Assembly (NCBI GenBank): GCA_902806565.1
Contig: CADCXA010000017.1
Span: 1 to 64,000 of the forward strand
From: Hypoxylon rubiginosum
Taxonomy: Eukaryota > Ascomycota > Sordariomycetes > Xylariales > Hypoxylaceae
DNA: 64,000 bases
Direction of reading: 5' to 3'
How positions within the stretch are numbered: the first letter of the stretch is position 1; every line of letters starts with the position of its first letter. Of this stretch, positions 35,568 through 47,729 are shown one piece after another. The notes under the pieces were generated by a model that was not told where the DNA came from, made no database searches, and saw only the letters and a program-made list of their open reading frames with translations. Position numbers and translations under genes: made by a program.

Positions 35568-38500
35568 ATGGCTACTAACCGAAATGAACCAATTGCCATC
35601 ATTGGCATGGGATGCCGTTTTCCAGGAGAGTCGAGCTCCCCATCTAAGCTGTGGGAGCTCCTGGAGAACCCACGCGATGTTGCGCAAGAAATCCCACCAT
35701 CGCGCTTCAATATCGACCGATTCTATCACAAGGATGGCAGTCATCACGGCACAACCAACATCCGCCAGGCCTATCTTTTATCGGAAGATATCCGACAGTT
35801 CGATTCCAAGTTCTTCTCTGTTCCCCCGGGTGAAGCTGAAGTCATCGATCCGCAGCAGCGACTTCTTCTAGAAGTCGTATACGAGGCCGTCGAGTCTGCA
35901 GGACACACTCTGAACGGTCTATACGGATCTAACACCGGTGTATTCGTCGGTCTGATGTCCCAGGACTACTTCGCGCTCCAGGGGCAGGACGTGAATGCGG
36001 TTCCTACCTACGCGGCATCTGGAACTGCCGCTAGCAATGCGTCAAGTCGTCTATCTTACTTCTTCAACTGGCACGGCCCCTCCATGACCATCGATACTGC
36101 CTGCTCTTCGAGTATGGTCGGTGTGAACGAGGCCGTACAGAGTCTTCGAAACGGCACTAGTCGTGTAGCCGTTGCTTGCGGTACAAATCTGCTGTTGTCA
36201 GCATTTACATTCATTACTCTGAGCAAGCTTAGCATGCTGTCGCCCACATCGAGATGTCGCATGTGGGATGCAGGTGCAGACGGCTATGCGCGAGGTGAAG
36301 GTGTTGCTTGTGTTGTCATGAAAACTCTCAGCCAAGCTATTCAAGATGGCGACAACATCGCCTGTGTAATCAGAGAAGTCGGCGTAAACCACGATGGCAG
36401 GACCAAGGGGTTGACTATGCCCAGTGCCACAGCACAGGCGGCGCTGATTAAGGAGACATACCGCAGGGCTGGCCTAGACCCTACAAAGGAGGTTGACCGA
36501 TGCCAGTACTTCGAAGCACACGGTACAGGCACCAAGGCTGGGTAAGTCGTTGAGTATTTTACTTTAGTGTCAGGCACGCTGTTTGTTCGATGACATTTTC
36601 CTTTCATCAGCTCTAGCAGCAAGTTAAACTAACTTATCATTACACAGTGATCCTCAGGAAGCCGAGGCCCTCAGCAAGGCATTCTTCCCAGAGTCCGATG
36701 CGGCGGAAGGCAAGATTCTCGTCGGCTCTATTAAGACCGTCGTAGGACACACTGAGGGTTGTGCGGGACTGGCAGGTCTCATCAAGACCTGCTTGGCTCT
36801 CCAAAATTCAACAGTACCACCGAACTTGCTGTTTAATCGCTTAAATCCTGATCTCAACCCCTTTACCAAGCATCTTCGTGTCCCCACAGAAAGCTTGCCT
36901 TGGCCCAAGGTGCCAGAAGGAGCACCGCGAAGAGCTAGGTAAGCGAAGCAGTCATAATCATTAGAGTTATTTACTGTATACTGACTTCTACCCCTATAGT
37001 GTTAACAGCTTCGGCTTCGGAGGTACTAATGCTCACTGCATTCTCGAGAGTTATACCCCTTCCCCTGAGCTTCCAGCTGCCATAACAGAGGCTGATGCAC
37101 CGGTAACATGTTGCATCCCGACTGTGTTTTCGGCAGCATCCGATGCTTCTCTGGTGGCTCTATTGAAATCGACACTCGAGTTCCTGGATAAGAACCCAAG
37201 CGTCGAGATGTCTGATCTGGCATACACCTTAAGCACCAAACGGTCAGCTCTGCAGAGAAGGCTCCCACTATACGCCGCATCAGTCGAAGACCTCCGCCAA
37301 AATATTCAAACTACCATTGAATCGGTAGCTGCCAAGGACTCCTCCGCCCTTTCCGTCCAGGCCCATCCGCAAGCACCGTCGGTACTAGGTGTCTTCACTG
37401 GCCAAGGCGCCCAGTGGCTAGAGATGGGTTCGCAACTCATTTCTTCAATACCACTGGCCCGCAAATCACTTGCGGTGCTTGATGCATCTCTTGCGAGTCT
37501 TCCCACCTTCCATCGTCCAGGCTGGACCCTGCTAGAAGCGCTCACCAACAAGGAGACTCCTATCGGCGAAGCTGCTCTGTCCCAGCCTCTATGTACCGCG
37601 GTGCAGGTTGTTCTCGTCGACCTCCTGCACGCTTCGGGATTCAAGTTCCGGGCTGTTGTGGGTCACTCCTCAGGTGAAATCGCCGCAGCGTATGCCGCAG
37701 GCTTCCTTACCGCGAGAGATGCCATCCGTATCGCGTTCTACAGGGGTTTCTACGCCAAGCTTGCCTCGGGTCCTTCGGGAGAAAAGGGTGCCATGATGGC
37801 CGTCGGCACCTCCTTCGATGATGCAAACGAGCTTTGCCAGCTTGACGAGTTCGCCGGAAGAATCTGCGTCGCCGCCCACAACTCCCCCACCAGCGTAACG
37901 CTATCGGGAGACATTGACGCCATAGAGCAGGCACAGAACGTGCTCGAAGAGGAAGATAAGTTCGCGAGGATTCTAAAGGTTGATACTGCCTATCATTCAG
38001 TTCACATGCAGAGATGCTCTAAGGCCTACCTCCTGGCATTGAATGAATGCCGCATCCAGATTTCGCAACCCTCCGCAGACGCGCCGCAGTGGTTCTCCAG
38101 CGTTCATAGAGGCAAGGTTATGGACACCCTAGAAAGCCTCGACGGACAGTACTGGGTTGATAACATGGTCCATCCCGTACTATTCTCTCCCGCCGTCCAG
38201 GCATGCGTTACGTCTGTAGCGCCGGCTATCAACTCCGCACTGGAGGTTGGGCCACACCCAGCTTTGCAAGGTCCTGCGAAAGATTCCATCCTTGCTGCGG
38301 TCGATCGCGATATCCCGTACTCCGGTACTCTCAAGCGAGGTGCTAGTGATATGGACGAATTCGCCGGCGCTCTTGGCTTCCTCTGGTCCTATTTTGGACC
38401 TGCCGCCGCGGATCTCGGCGCATTCCAGAAGGCGTGCTATCCAAGCAAGAGACCTGCTCGTGTCCACGACCTTCCTACTTACCCCTGGAACCACGACAGA

Positions 38501-41500
38501 GCGTTTTGGGCTGAATCGAGACTCAGCAAGGTGTTCAACACCGCTCCTGGCCGCTTCCACGATCTTCTAGGTCTCCAGACGGCGGATGGCACGGCAGAAG
38601 AGTGGAGATGGCGAAACGTCCTGAAGATCAACGAGCTGAAGTGGCTTTCGGGCCATTCGCTACAGGGGCAAGTCGTCTTCCCTGCGACAGCTTATATCTG
38701 CCTTGCAATGGAAGCGGCTATGCAACTGGCTCAGGGCAAGCCGGTTCAGTCGATTGATCTCTTTGACCTGGAGATCCGGAAGGCCATTGCCGTCCACGAA
38801 GGAAGCGGGACCGAGCTCCTCGTCTCCATGACTAAGGTGTCTCCTACCGATACCGATACGAAAGTCGTCACGGCCGACTTCGCCGCCTTCTCGACAATCA
38901 GCAAGGAATCCGGCCAGCTGGCGCTGAATTGCTGTGGACACGTGCGTGTGATTCTCGGAGAAGACCCGACGTCTCGATTCTCGCCGCGGAAGCCCCCGGT
39001 CGCAAACACGACCGAAGTTGATATCGACCGATTCTACCAGATTCTCCGAGACGATCTCGGTTTCGGATACGAGGGTCCATTCCGAGGTCTGACAAGTATC
39101 GCACGCAAATCCGGGTTCTCTACCGGAACGATCCGCTGCGATCGGTTCGAGGACGACGAGACGACTCTCCTGTTTCACCCCGGTATGCTCGATAGCGCTT
39201 TGCAGGGGCTCAACGCCGCTCACAGCGCCCCTGGAGATGGTCGTCTCTGGTCCATCGTCGCGCCGACTTACTGCCGCCGGATTACGGTGGTTCCAGACCT
39301 CTGCGGCAAGAACATGACGGACGAGGTGGGGATTGATTGCACCATTACCGATCCCCGCGACGTGTTCGTCAAAGGCGATGTCGAGGTTTACTCGGCCAAC
39401 TTCGAGAAGAGGATCATCGAAGTGGAAGGCGTCATGTTCTCCCCCTTCGCTGCTGCGACCCCTGAAGACGACAGGCATCTGTTCCAGGAGTCCTTCTTGA
39501 CTGTTGACCAGCCCGATGCGTACCTCATTTTCGGTGATAGGCGAGCTACTCCGGAGGAGGCTCGAAAGGCTCTTGATGCCGAGCGCGCAGCTTTCTATTA
39601 CCTTAAGAATTTGCACCTCTCAGTAACCCCTGAGGAGCGAGAGGCTCTGCCGCCATATCGACAGGCTTTGATAAAAAACGCCGAACGACTGTATCACATT
39701 GTTAATGAGGGCAAGCATCCGTTTGCATCGCAGTCCTGGGTAAATGACACCAGGGAAGACATATTCGAGATGATGGAAAGGTAAGGGGTTTACTTATTAA
39801 CAGTTATATTAATTCACTATACTAACTTGTTTTAGCTACGGTCCTCAAGATGCCGACTTCAACCTAACCAAGGCTGTTGGAGAGCATATCCTGCTACCAG
39901 AAGTGCTCAACGGTGACACTAGCATCCTCCAGTACATGACGAAGAATAACCAACTCGAGCGATACTATACAGACGCCATTGGATTCGAGCTGCTCAACTT
40001 CTTGATCGCAGGAGTCGTGGAACAGCTATGCATGAAGTTCCCCCGGATGAAATTCCTAGAAGTGGGAGCCGGAACCGGTGGTGCTACCAAGGCCATCTTG
40101 GACAGAGTCGGACACGCATTTGGTTCATACACTTATACCGATATCTCCAGTGCCTTCTTTGAACACGCCGCTGAAAGATTCCAATCGCAAGTCCACAAGA
40201 TGCTGTTCAAGACACTGGATATCACGACCGACCCGACTAAACAAGGGTACGAGCCACACAGCTACGACATCGTCATTGCTTCCAACGTCTTGCATGCGAC
40301 CGAGTCCCTTAAATCGGCTTTAGAGCACACGCGGAAGCTCTTGAAGCCCGGTGGATTCCTCGTCATGGTTGAAATCATCAGGAACGACGTTATGAGACAC
40401 GGTCTAGTCATGGGCGGTCTCCCCGGCTGGTGGGTTGGCGAGAATGATGGTCGCCACCACGGCCCCAGTATTACTCTTGAAGAGTGGGATGCGGTCCTCA
40501 AAGATACTGGCTTCGGAGGCATTGAGACCAACTCGCCTATGCCGGACCCGGTCGGTGTACCCGGATCTATTATTGTCGCCAAGGCACAGACCGACGAGGT
40601 TGTCCGGTTAAGCAAGCCACTCAGCCTGGAGCCGGGCGCACAGACAACCTCCTTAGTTGTGCTAGGCGGCAAATCCGTGCCGTCTCTGCGAGATCAGCTC
40701 AGTGACAAATTGAGACCCCAGTTCGCAGATGTGATCTACCTAGAAGACCTTCGCAGCCTGCCGAAACTTCCCGAAGATTTCCACGTGCTCAGCTTTACCG
40801 AGCTGGACGAAAACCTGTTTGAGGGAATCGAGGAGTCGGTATTTGAGAACTTCAAGACACTGCTTCCTGTAGCAGGGAGTGTCCTCTGGGTGGTGAAGGG
40901 AAGCCGGTCGAGCAACCCCCACGCCGGAACCACCCTCGGCCTTTTCCGAACGCTCTTCTACGAAGTGCCCGGAACTCTGCTGCAGCTCCTTGATATCGAC
41001 CAGCCCCTCGACACGGTGGATTCCACGATCGTCGCCGAAACTATGCTACGGCTAAGAATCCAAGCGGAGATGGCCAGACGTGGCGAGACGAGCAAGGTAC
41101 TATTCGAGTTCGAACCAGAGCTGGTTCTCCAGGATGGTCGACTTCAAGCCCCTAGAGTACGTCCGCACGAGGGGCAGAACGATCGGTACAACTCGTCGAA
41201 GAGATCCCTTACACGCAATGTAGACATGCAGGAGGCGCCGCTTACTCTAGACTGGATCGATGACGCGTACATGCTCCGGGAGCAACACGAAATCGAGAGC
41301 TCTTCTTCGGATGATCTTGTTACAGTCCAGATCTCGTGCTCCTTCCTGTCATCGGTCAAGACCCCCGCAGGATATGTTTTCGTCAGTCTCGGAAAAGACG
41401 TGAAGACGGGACAGAAGACTCTCTGCTTCTCGAGCCGCAACTCTTCTTTCGTAAAAGTGGCAAAGCCTTGGACAGTTACCGTTTCCGAGGATGAGATTGA

Positions 41501-43908
41501 CGGCTACTTCATGTCATTCGCTCTAGCCGATCTTACAGTCCAGCAGGTGTTGCAGATTCTACCACCTAGAGGCACTGTGGTCGCCTACGAGCCGAACCCA
41601 GTTGTTTCGTCTCTGCTTTCCCAGGAGCTGAGCAAAATGGGCAGAAAAGTTGTTTTCATCACGTCGAACCCCGAAATGGCAGGTCGAAATTGGGTGTACA
41701 TCCACCCTAACAGCTCCAAGAGAGTCATAGATGCTCTTATACCGACCGATGCTACCCTGTACATTGACGCCGGTGATGACTCTGCATCAGAGAGTCTCGG
41801 ATCAAAGATAACCGCATCACTGTCACGAGTCTGTGAGAAGATTACCCTTTCAAGCCTGACCGCACGGGAAGCATCCATCCTCCCGGACCAGGCCCCTGAA
41901 TCCATCACCAAGCTACTCCACAGGGTCGCTTCGTTCGCGTCTCTCGTATTATCCGGCGCGATCGTTCCAGAAGGAGCTCCCCTCAACGTCCTCCCGCTGA
42001 AGCGTGTTGTATCTCCTCTCGCAACGCCGAATTCCAACTCGCTCATTTATTGGCAAGAGGATAAGGACGTACCGGTTTCTATTGAGCCCATATACCAGCG
42101 CCAAGATTTGTTCCGCCCAGACCGTACTTACTGGCTTGCGGGCCTCGGAGGTGACGTGGGACGGTCTCTGGCCGACTTCATGATCGCTCATAACGCCAAG
42201 CATGTCATCCTGAGCAGCCGTAACCCCAAGGTAGACGAGCAGTGGGTAAAGTGGCATAAGTCGAGAGGATCGACCATTGCGTACTTCGCTGGGTAAGTAG
42301 CGATAAATAGCTCCGTACCCAGTCTTATCACGACGGCTAACCAGATGCATAGGGATGTCACCGACTTCGAATCCGTCAAGAAGACTTATGACGAGATTAA
42401 CAAGACTATGCCGCCTATCGCCGGTGTTGCAAACGGCGCCATGGTCCTACGAGATAGCTCTCTCATGACAATGACTTTCGATGACTTTCAAACCGTCCTA
42501 CGACCTAAGATCCAGGGCACGATTAATCTTGATAATCTCTTCCGGAGCACCGGCGAGCCGCTTGGCTGGTTCATCGGCTTCAGCTCCATTGCGGGCACCG
42601 TTGGAAACCCTGGGCAATCTGCTTACACGGCAGGCAACTGCTTCATCAAGGCCTTGGTCGGCCAGCGACGCAGTCATGGCCTGGCAGGATCCTCGATCGA
42701 CATCAGCCGATTGGTGGGTTTGGGATACATCGAGCGCGAGAGCCGCGGTCGTCTCACGCAGGAGCACCAGGAACGATTGACTACCAGATCCGGTACCATC
42801 GCCATGAGCGAGAACGACCTGCTCCAACTGTTCGCGGAGGCAGTAGTGTCCGGCCGACCTGACTCGGGTCTGAGCCCGGAGCTCATCACTGGTCTCGCGC
42901 CCATTACCGTCGAAGAATCCAAGGACGCGTACTGGAAGACTAACGCAAGATTGGGATTGTTAATCAGGGAGGTAGGACATGGCGCCTCCCTTGGTGGAGA
43001 CAAGGGCAATGCGGTTCCCGTCAAGCAATTACTAGAAGCAGCCAAGAATATGCAAGATGCGGTTAAGGTGCTTTTCGGTAAGTAGACTCACACAAATAGC
43101 TCAAGCATTGATGAGTAGCATCGCTAACTACCTATGTACCACAGCTACCTTCCGAGCGAAGCTCCAGGCATTGAAATTCCTTCCCGACTCCGACAGCCTA
43201 TACGACGAGACGCCCCTAGTGGACATGGGCGTTGACAGTCTGGTAGCCGTGGAGATGCGATCTTGGTTCCTAAAGGAGCTCGGCGTCGACGTGCCGGTGA
43301 TGAAGATCTTGGGCGGCGCCTCCATCGCCAACCTAGTGGACGACGTCCTACACAAGCTTCCCATCGAGCTGCTCACCCGGCTTGACCCCGAGTACAAGAG
43401 CAAGGCTACTACTCCTACTGACGACAGTCAGAAGACAGCCGAGAACGGCGACGTGGACGTGGCAGTCAACGGACATGCGAATGGAGAACATGAAGATGCT
43501 CCAAACGGCGTGAATGGCGTGAACGGAAACGCCGAGATACAGGCCAATGGCCACGTCAACGGTCATACCAATGGTCTTACGAACGGCCATGCCAACGGCA
43601 CTTCTAATGGTGTAGTCAACGGAGCATCCAACGGGAAAACAAACGGGATAGCCCATGGCGAAGCCGATGGGGTCATAAATGGCACCGCTAACGGTGTTGC
43701 CAACGGCGCAATCCTTAGCGAAGCCAACGGCGTGGCTAACGGCATTACCAACGGTACCGCCAATGGCGCAGCTGGCGGCAAGTCTAATGGCATAGTGAAT
43801 GGCTCAGCTACAGAAAAAGCTGACGCCTTGGTTAATGTGTCGGCTGTGGAAATGGACGCATATCTTAACGTTTTGGGGGACGCTGTAACGATTACAAACG
43901 TGCGGTAG
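35568..43908 (+). CDS. highly reducing polyketide synthase with Asn-Gly tail
   Basis: Six exons (35568-36541, 36648-36938, 37000-39780, 39836-42292, 42353-43077, 43145-43908) join in phase into 2663 residues. Domain order: KS from residue 7, with Cys179 in DTACSSS, His318 in HGTGT and His359 in VGHTEG; AT with GQGAQW and nucleophile Ser645 in GHSSGE; DH with His974 in [11 protein letters not shown] and Asp1153 in DSALQG; C-methyltransferase with EVGAGTGG at 1424-1431; a long stretch without an NADPH motif where ER would sit; KR with [10 protein letters not shown] at about 2117 and Tyr2259 in [11 protein letters not shown] with Ser2441 in GVDSL. All these active sites look intact. After the ACP come about 120 residues rich in Asn-Gly, then a terminal peptide [13 protein letters not shown]. 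No thioesterase, reductase or condensation domain is present. The product should be a methylated, reduced chain; its structure cannot be predicted. Confidence 0.97.
43441..43806 (+). repeat. Asn-Gly repeat tract in PKS C-terminus
   Basis: About 24 Asn-Gly dipeptides (residues about 2509-2630), mostly spaced every four residues as x-x-Asn-Gly with Val, Ala, Thr, Ser or His before them. The DNA is a degenerate 12-bp pattern with varied third positions (AAYGGN), so the peptide pattern is better kept than the DNA pattern. Confidence 0.85.
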
Positions 43909-45218
43909 TGTTGCCGCGTGACGACTTTTAGGTATGTGCCTTTCTTTTGGCGTTTTGGATATTGGGTCATTACGAATTCCTGTACATCTTTACCTCGCAA
44001 TTTCTTATACTAGAATAATACGACTTGTTTATACATACGCAGTACCGTTACTGTCCCCTATTTAAGGAACAGGGGGCCAGAAGCATCATAATCACGTACA
44101 ACACCAATCATGAGAATACTACCTTGAAAGGCTAGGGGAAACACGCAGTAATTATAATACTCAACAATTTTTACACTTGGTAGTAACGTGTTGCTGGCTC
44201 AATAGTTTCTTGGGTCATGCGACGCTGTATTTGACCGAGTATCATAGATTCATTTCGAGGCATATGTTGAAGAAACTCGTCAGCTATAACACCATTTCAT
44301 TGACCGGCCACACACTGTCACAGTCCCCTAGAGCACATAGCTTGACCCTAATATTCCAATATAGTGATTTGTTCTACCTGCGGTATGATGCTTGGCATCT
44401 AAGCTGGTTATGGTAACTTAACGCTACCTCACATTGCCGTAACACAGCAACATTAAGGTACCTAAGCTAGCGATGTAATAGTTAGAACAGATCGTTCATA
44501 CGTAAGTCCTCTATAAATGTCACAGCCCGCCAGTAAATTCTCTAGAGGAGGGCTATGGACGCAGAGATTTACCAATACGGGTACGCACTTGAAATGATTA
44601 CGCGAAAAGGGGCACAGAAGCAGCCTATGCATGTGGTTGGAGTTTGTGAGAAAGGAATTACGAGTTCGAAATGAGAATCAGGTAGGCAGATACCTAGGTG
44701 GATAGATTTATACTTGGCAGAGGATTGACTGTGAATCGTCTTCTCCTCCGGAGCCTTACTATCGCCGGAGAGTTACTATCGGAACGGCATGATTTGGTGT
44801 TAGATGCGCATACTCCGTCTATGGATCGCGAAAAGAGGCTGTCGTATACTGCAGGCGGCCCCCCAAACCGCAGATGAAGCCGGACCATGGGCCGGCTACA
44901 TTGCAGCATGTACGGGTGGGTATCCCGGTTGCAGAAAAGTCTCCGGTTCTGAACTCATAACCGGAGACATATGTAGTTCTACCCTGTAATCCTGCACGTG
45001 AGAATATGAGCTTGTCTATAGGCGCCTAGGCGGCACAGCCAACCAAATATGCTTTACCGTTTACCCATGGCCTGCCTGCCAGATCTCATAACACATCTTG
45101 GCGCAATAACACGCCCGCTAACCCGGCCAACAAACACTCTGGACATCTGCCATTATTCACCTAGTCTTCGCTCGAGGACGGCATTCATCTCTTTCCATTC
45201 AAAGCATCACGCCAGAGT
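43909..45218. other. intergenic, PKS 3' region and MFS promoter
   Basis: 1.3 kb with no supported gene. The half near the MFS gene has several CCGG-centred sites: CTCCGGAG at 44746-44753, GCCGGAG at 44764-44770 and the perfect dyad at 44939-44968. Confidence 0.6.
44939..44968. promoter_or_regulatory. perfect dyad GTCTCCGGTT-N10-AACCGGAGAC
   Basis: Two 10-bp arms in perfect inverted order around a 10-bp spacer, 251 bp before the MFS ATG. Each arm holds the ACCGGAG motif also seen before the PKS and the regulator. Inverted CGG/CCG halves with a fixed spacer are the usual target of dimeric Zn2Cys6 proteins. It could also be a chance hairpin. Confidence 0.5.
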
Positions 45219-47137
45219 ATGACTTCTCTGGAGGATAGCGCCAGGACGGCTAGCGGGCCAGATGCGTCTGGCACACGCGCTGCCAAAGATGATGCCAGCC
45301 AGCTCCCCCCTGCTGAGACGACCAGCAGCAGCCCGGAATCGACTGCGGCATTTGCAGTCCAGGGCTTCAGGCTGTACGCCATCCTCGTGGGCATCTGCTT
45401 CGGAGCATTCATGATGTCTCTCGACGTCTTTGTGATTTCAACGGTCAATACCATCTTTGACTCGACGCCCAAAAAAAAAAGAACCCCCTAAACTGACTTC
45501 CTGGTTAGGCCATCCCCTCTATCACCTCCGAGTTTCGAGACACGTCTCAGCTGGCGTGGTATCCGGCCGCCTATTCGTTCACGACATGTGCGCTGACGCC
45601 GCTGGCCGGGAAGCTGACTACCGTGTTCACCCTGCGCTGGGTGTACATCGTCTTCTTCACCATCTTCCTGGTCGGCAGCATCATATGCGGCTGGGCCCCG
45701 AACAGCGACACGTTTATCGTCGGCCGCGCCATCGCGGGTATTGGCGCCTCCGGCGTGGGTAGCGGCGGTTTGACCGTCGTTCTCACTATTTCTTCGGAGA
45801 AGGTGAAGCCGCTGTTTATGGGGATCATCAGCAGTTTCTTCGCCTTAGGCTTGATCCTTGCGCCGGTGCTAGGCGGTGTCTTCACGGAGAAAATAACGTG
45901 GCGGTGGTGTTTCTGGATTAACCTGCCTCCGGGCGCGTTGACGCTGGCCATCATGCTTGTCTTCTTTAAGCCTCCGTCTACGGTTCGCGCGCAGAGCGTT
46001 ACCGAAAGACTTCTGCGACTAGATCTTATCGGGTGTTTCTTCTTCATCCCGTCCATCTTCATGTTGCTCCTTGCATTGACATGGGGAGGTACCAAAGAGG
46101 CCTGGAATTCGGCAACCATCATTGGCCTCTTCGTCGGCTCAGGGGTAATGCTAATCATCTTCGTCTGCTGGGAAGGCTACAAGGGCGACGATGCTATGAT
46201 CCCCGGTATAGTACTTGCCAGGCGGACAGTGACATTCAGTGTTATGTTTTCCTTCTGCCATCTAGGATCCCTCGCCATCTCGTCCTACTATCTGCCCGAA
46301 TGGTTCCAGGCAGTCCAGGGCGCAAGTCCGCTAGAAAGCGGAACCAGGGTGTTAGCAACCGTGTTGGCTCAGATCACTGGAACAATCAGTGCTGGCATTT
46401 TATGTAAGTACTATACTCTTGGCCGGTTACGCCGAAGCTCCTAGGACTGACAATGCTTGCAGCTCGGGTGGTGAAATATTACAACCCCTTTCTCCTCGTG
46501 GGGCCGGTCTTCATGTGCACCGCAGCAGCTTTGTACACTCAATTCACGACTTTCGATACACCATCCAGTCACTGGATTGGTTTCCAGGTCATCATGGGTC
46601 TGGGAGTTGGCATGGCCCAGCAGATGCCATCCCTTACAGTTCAGCTTGCACTCACAGATCGAGAAGACCTCCTGCCTATCGGTGTTGCCTTGAACCTATT
46701 CGCCCAGTACCTCGGCGCCACGTTTACGCAAGTTATCGGCGGTGTTATTTTCCGCTCCATTCTGGGTCAAGAACTCGCCAACCACGCTGGCCTCAATCCC
46801 TCGCAGATAGCCCTGTTGTCTGCAGCTGGAACCGCCCATATCCGCCAGACTACTGAGCAGTATTTCCCCACATTGCTACGGCCGGTCCTGGAGTCCTACA
46901 ATGAAGCCATCACTTCTACCTTCGTGAGTTTTCTCTTCTTCGTTAAAATCACCTTAGATAGGAACCCTTGCTAACCATAGCCGACGCTGATAGTTCGTTC
47001 CCGTTGTTACAACGGCCCTCGGATTTTTCGTGGCTTTCGGCATTAGGTGGACACACATTGGGACGCCGCAGAAGAAAATCGAGGTTCAGGAGGCACGAGA
47101 AGATATTGAACTTACCGCGCCGCAATTGAGACAATAA
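45219..47137 (+). CDS. MFS transporter, 14-TM drug/metabolite exporter type
   Basis: Exons 45219-45443, 45509-46403, 46463-46923 and 46994-47137 give 574 residues. After a Ser/Thr/Ala-rich cytosolic N-terminus of about 50 residues come the usual segments: ILVGICFGAFMMSLDVFVIST, the Trp-Tyr-Pro-Ala-Ala-Tyr segment of TM2, LAGKLTTVFTLRW (motif A region), GRAIAGIGASGVGSGG, and PVLGGVFTEKITWRWCFWIN (motif C and the DHA2 signature). This is the drug:H+ antiporter-2 form common as self-protection or export pump in secondary-metabolite clusters. The first intron has an unusual donor GTCAAT and contains ten A in a row, but its removal joins Ile-Ser-Thr to Ala-Ile-Pro as the family requires. It would act at the plasma membrane or a vesicle. 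Confidence 0.93.
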
Positions 47138-47729
47138 GAATACCTGCTATTGTACTTCACGATCTTCAAAGCATAGTCTTTCTTATTCTATAAAGAGATA
47201 TCAGCTATGAACCTGTATATAGAATGGACCGTTGGTACACCCTACCCTGTTTATAATATCGATTCGGAGACTGGACGGACGCCAGCATGTACCGGTACTG
47301 GGATGAAACGTGGAGAATACTTAGACCTAGAAAATAGACTCGTACAAAGAGATTACTGTAGATAGAAGAAAAAAATATTCCCTGAGGAATAACACAGCTC
47401 CTCTACCTACGATTGGTGCAGTGACTTGTTGCAAGAAGACATTCCACAGATGGGAATTTTACCCCTGAAAAGGAGCTTTATGTTATTTGTACGTAACGAG
47501 TCTAAAAATAGCCAGAATTATTCACTTATGCAAAATGTGGCTACTACCCCGCCATCTCTGCCACATATTGTCTCCACAGGCACCAGCCACGCTGACGTTT
47601 GAGCTCCTGGACACGGTTTCTCTATGACAGCTTACCTTGGAGTTCCGATAAAAATTCACAACATTGTTCTGCTCCAGCTAGCCTGAGACAGATTTCTATG
47701 CAACCATCACCGAATCTTTTGCGCCCGGA
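47138..47729. other. intergenic, no gene seen
   Basis: About 590 bp between the exporter and the CAAX protease. It marks the likely right edge of the cluster. No repeat or site stands out. Confidence 0.6.

Noticed and set aside
38660..39616. 318-codon frame on the minus strand
   Set aside because: It lies opposite the DH region of the PKS, whose plus-strand frame has clear catalytic motifs; a shadow of biased codons.
45571..46158. 195-codon frame on the minus strand
   Set aside because: Opposite the MFS transmembrane exon, which reads as a normal transporter.
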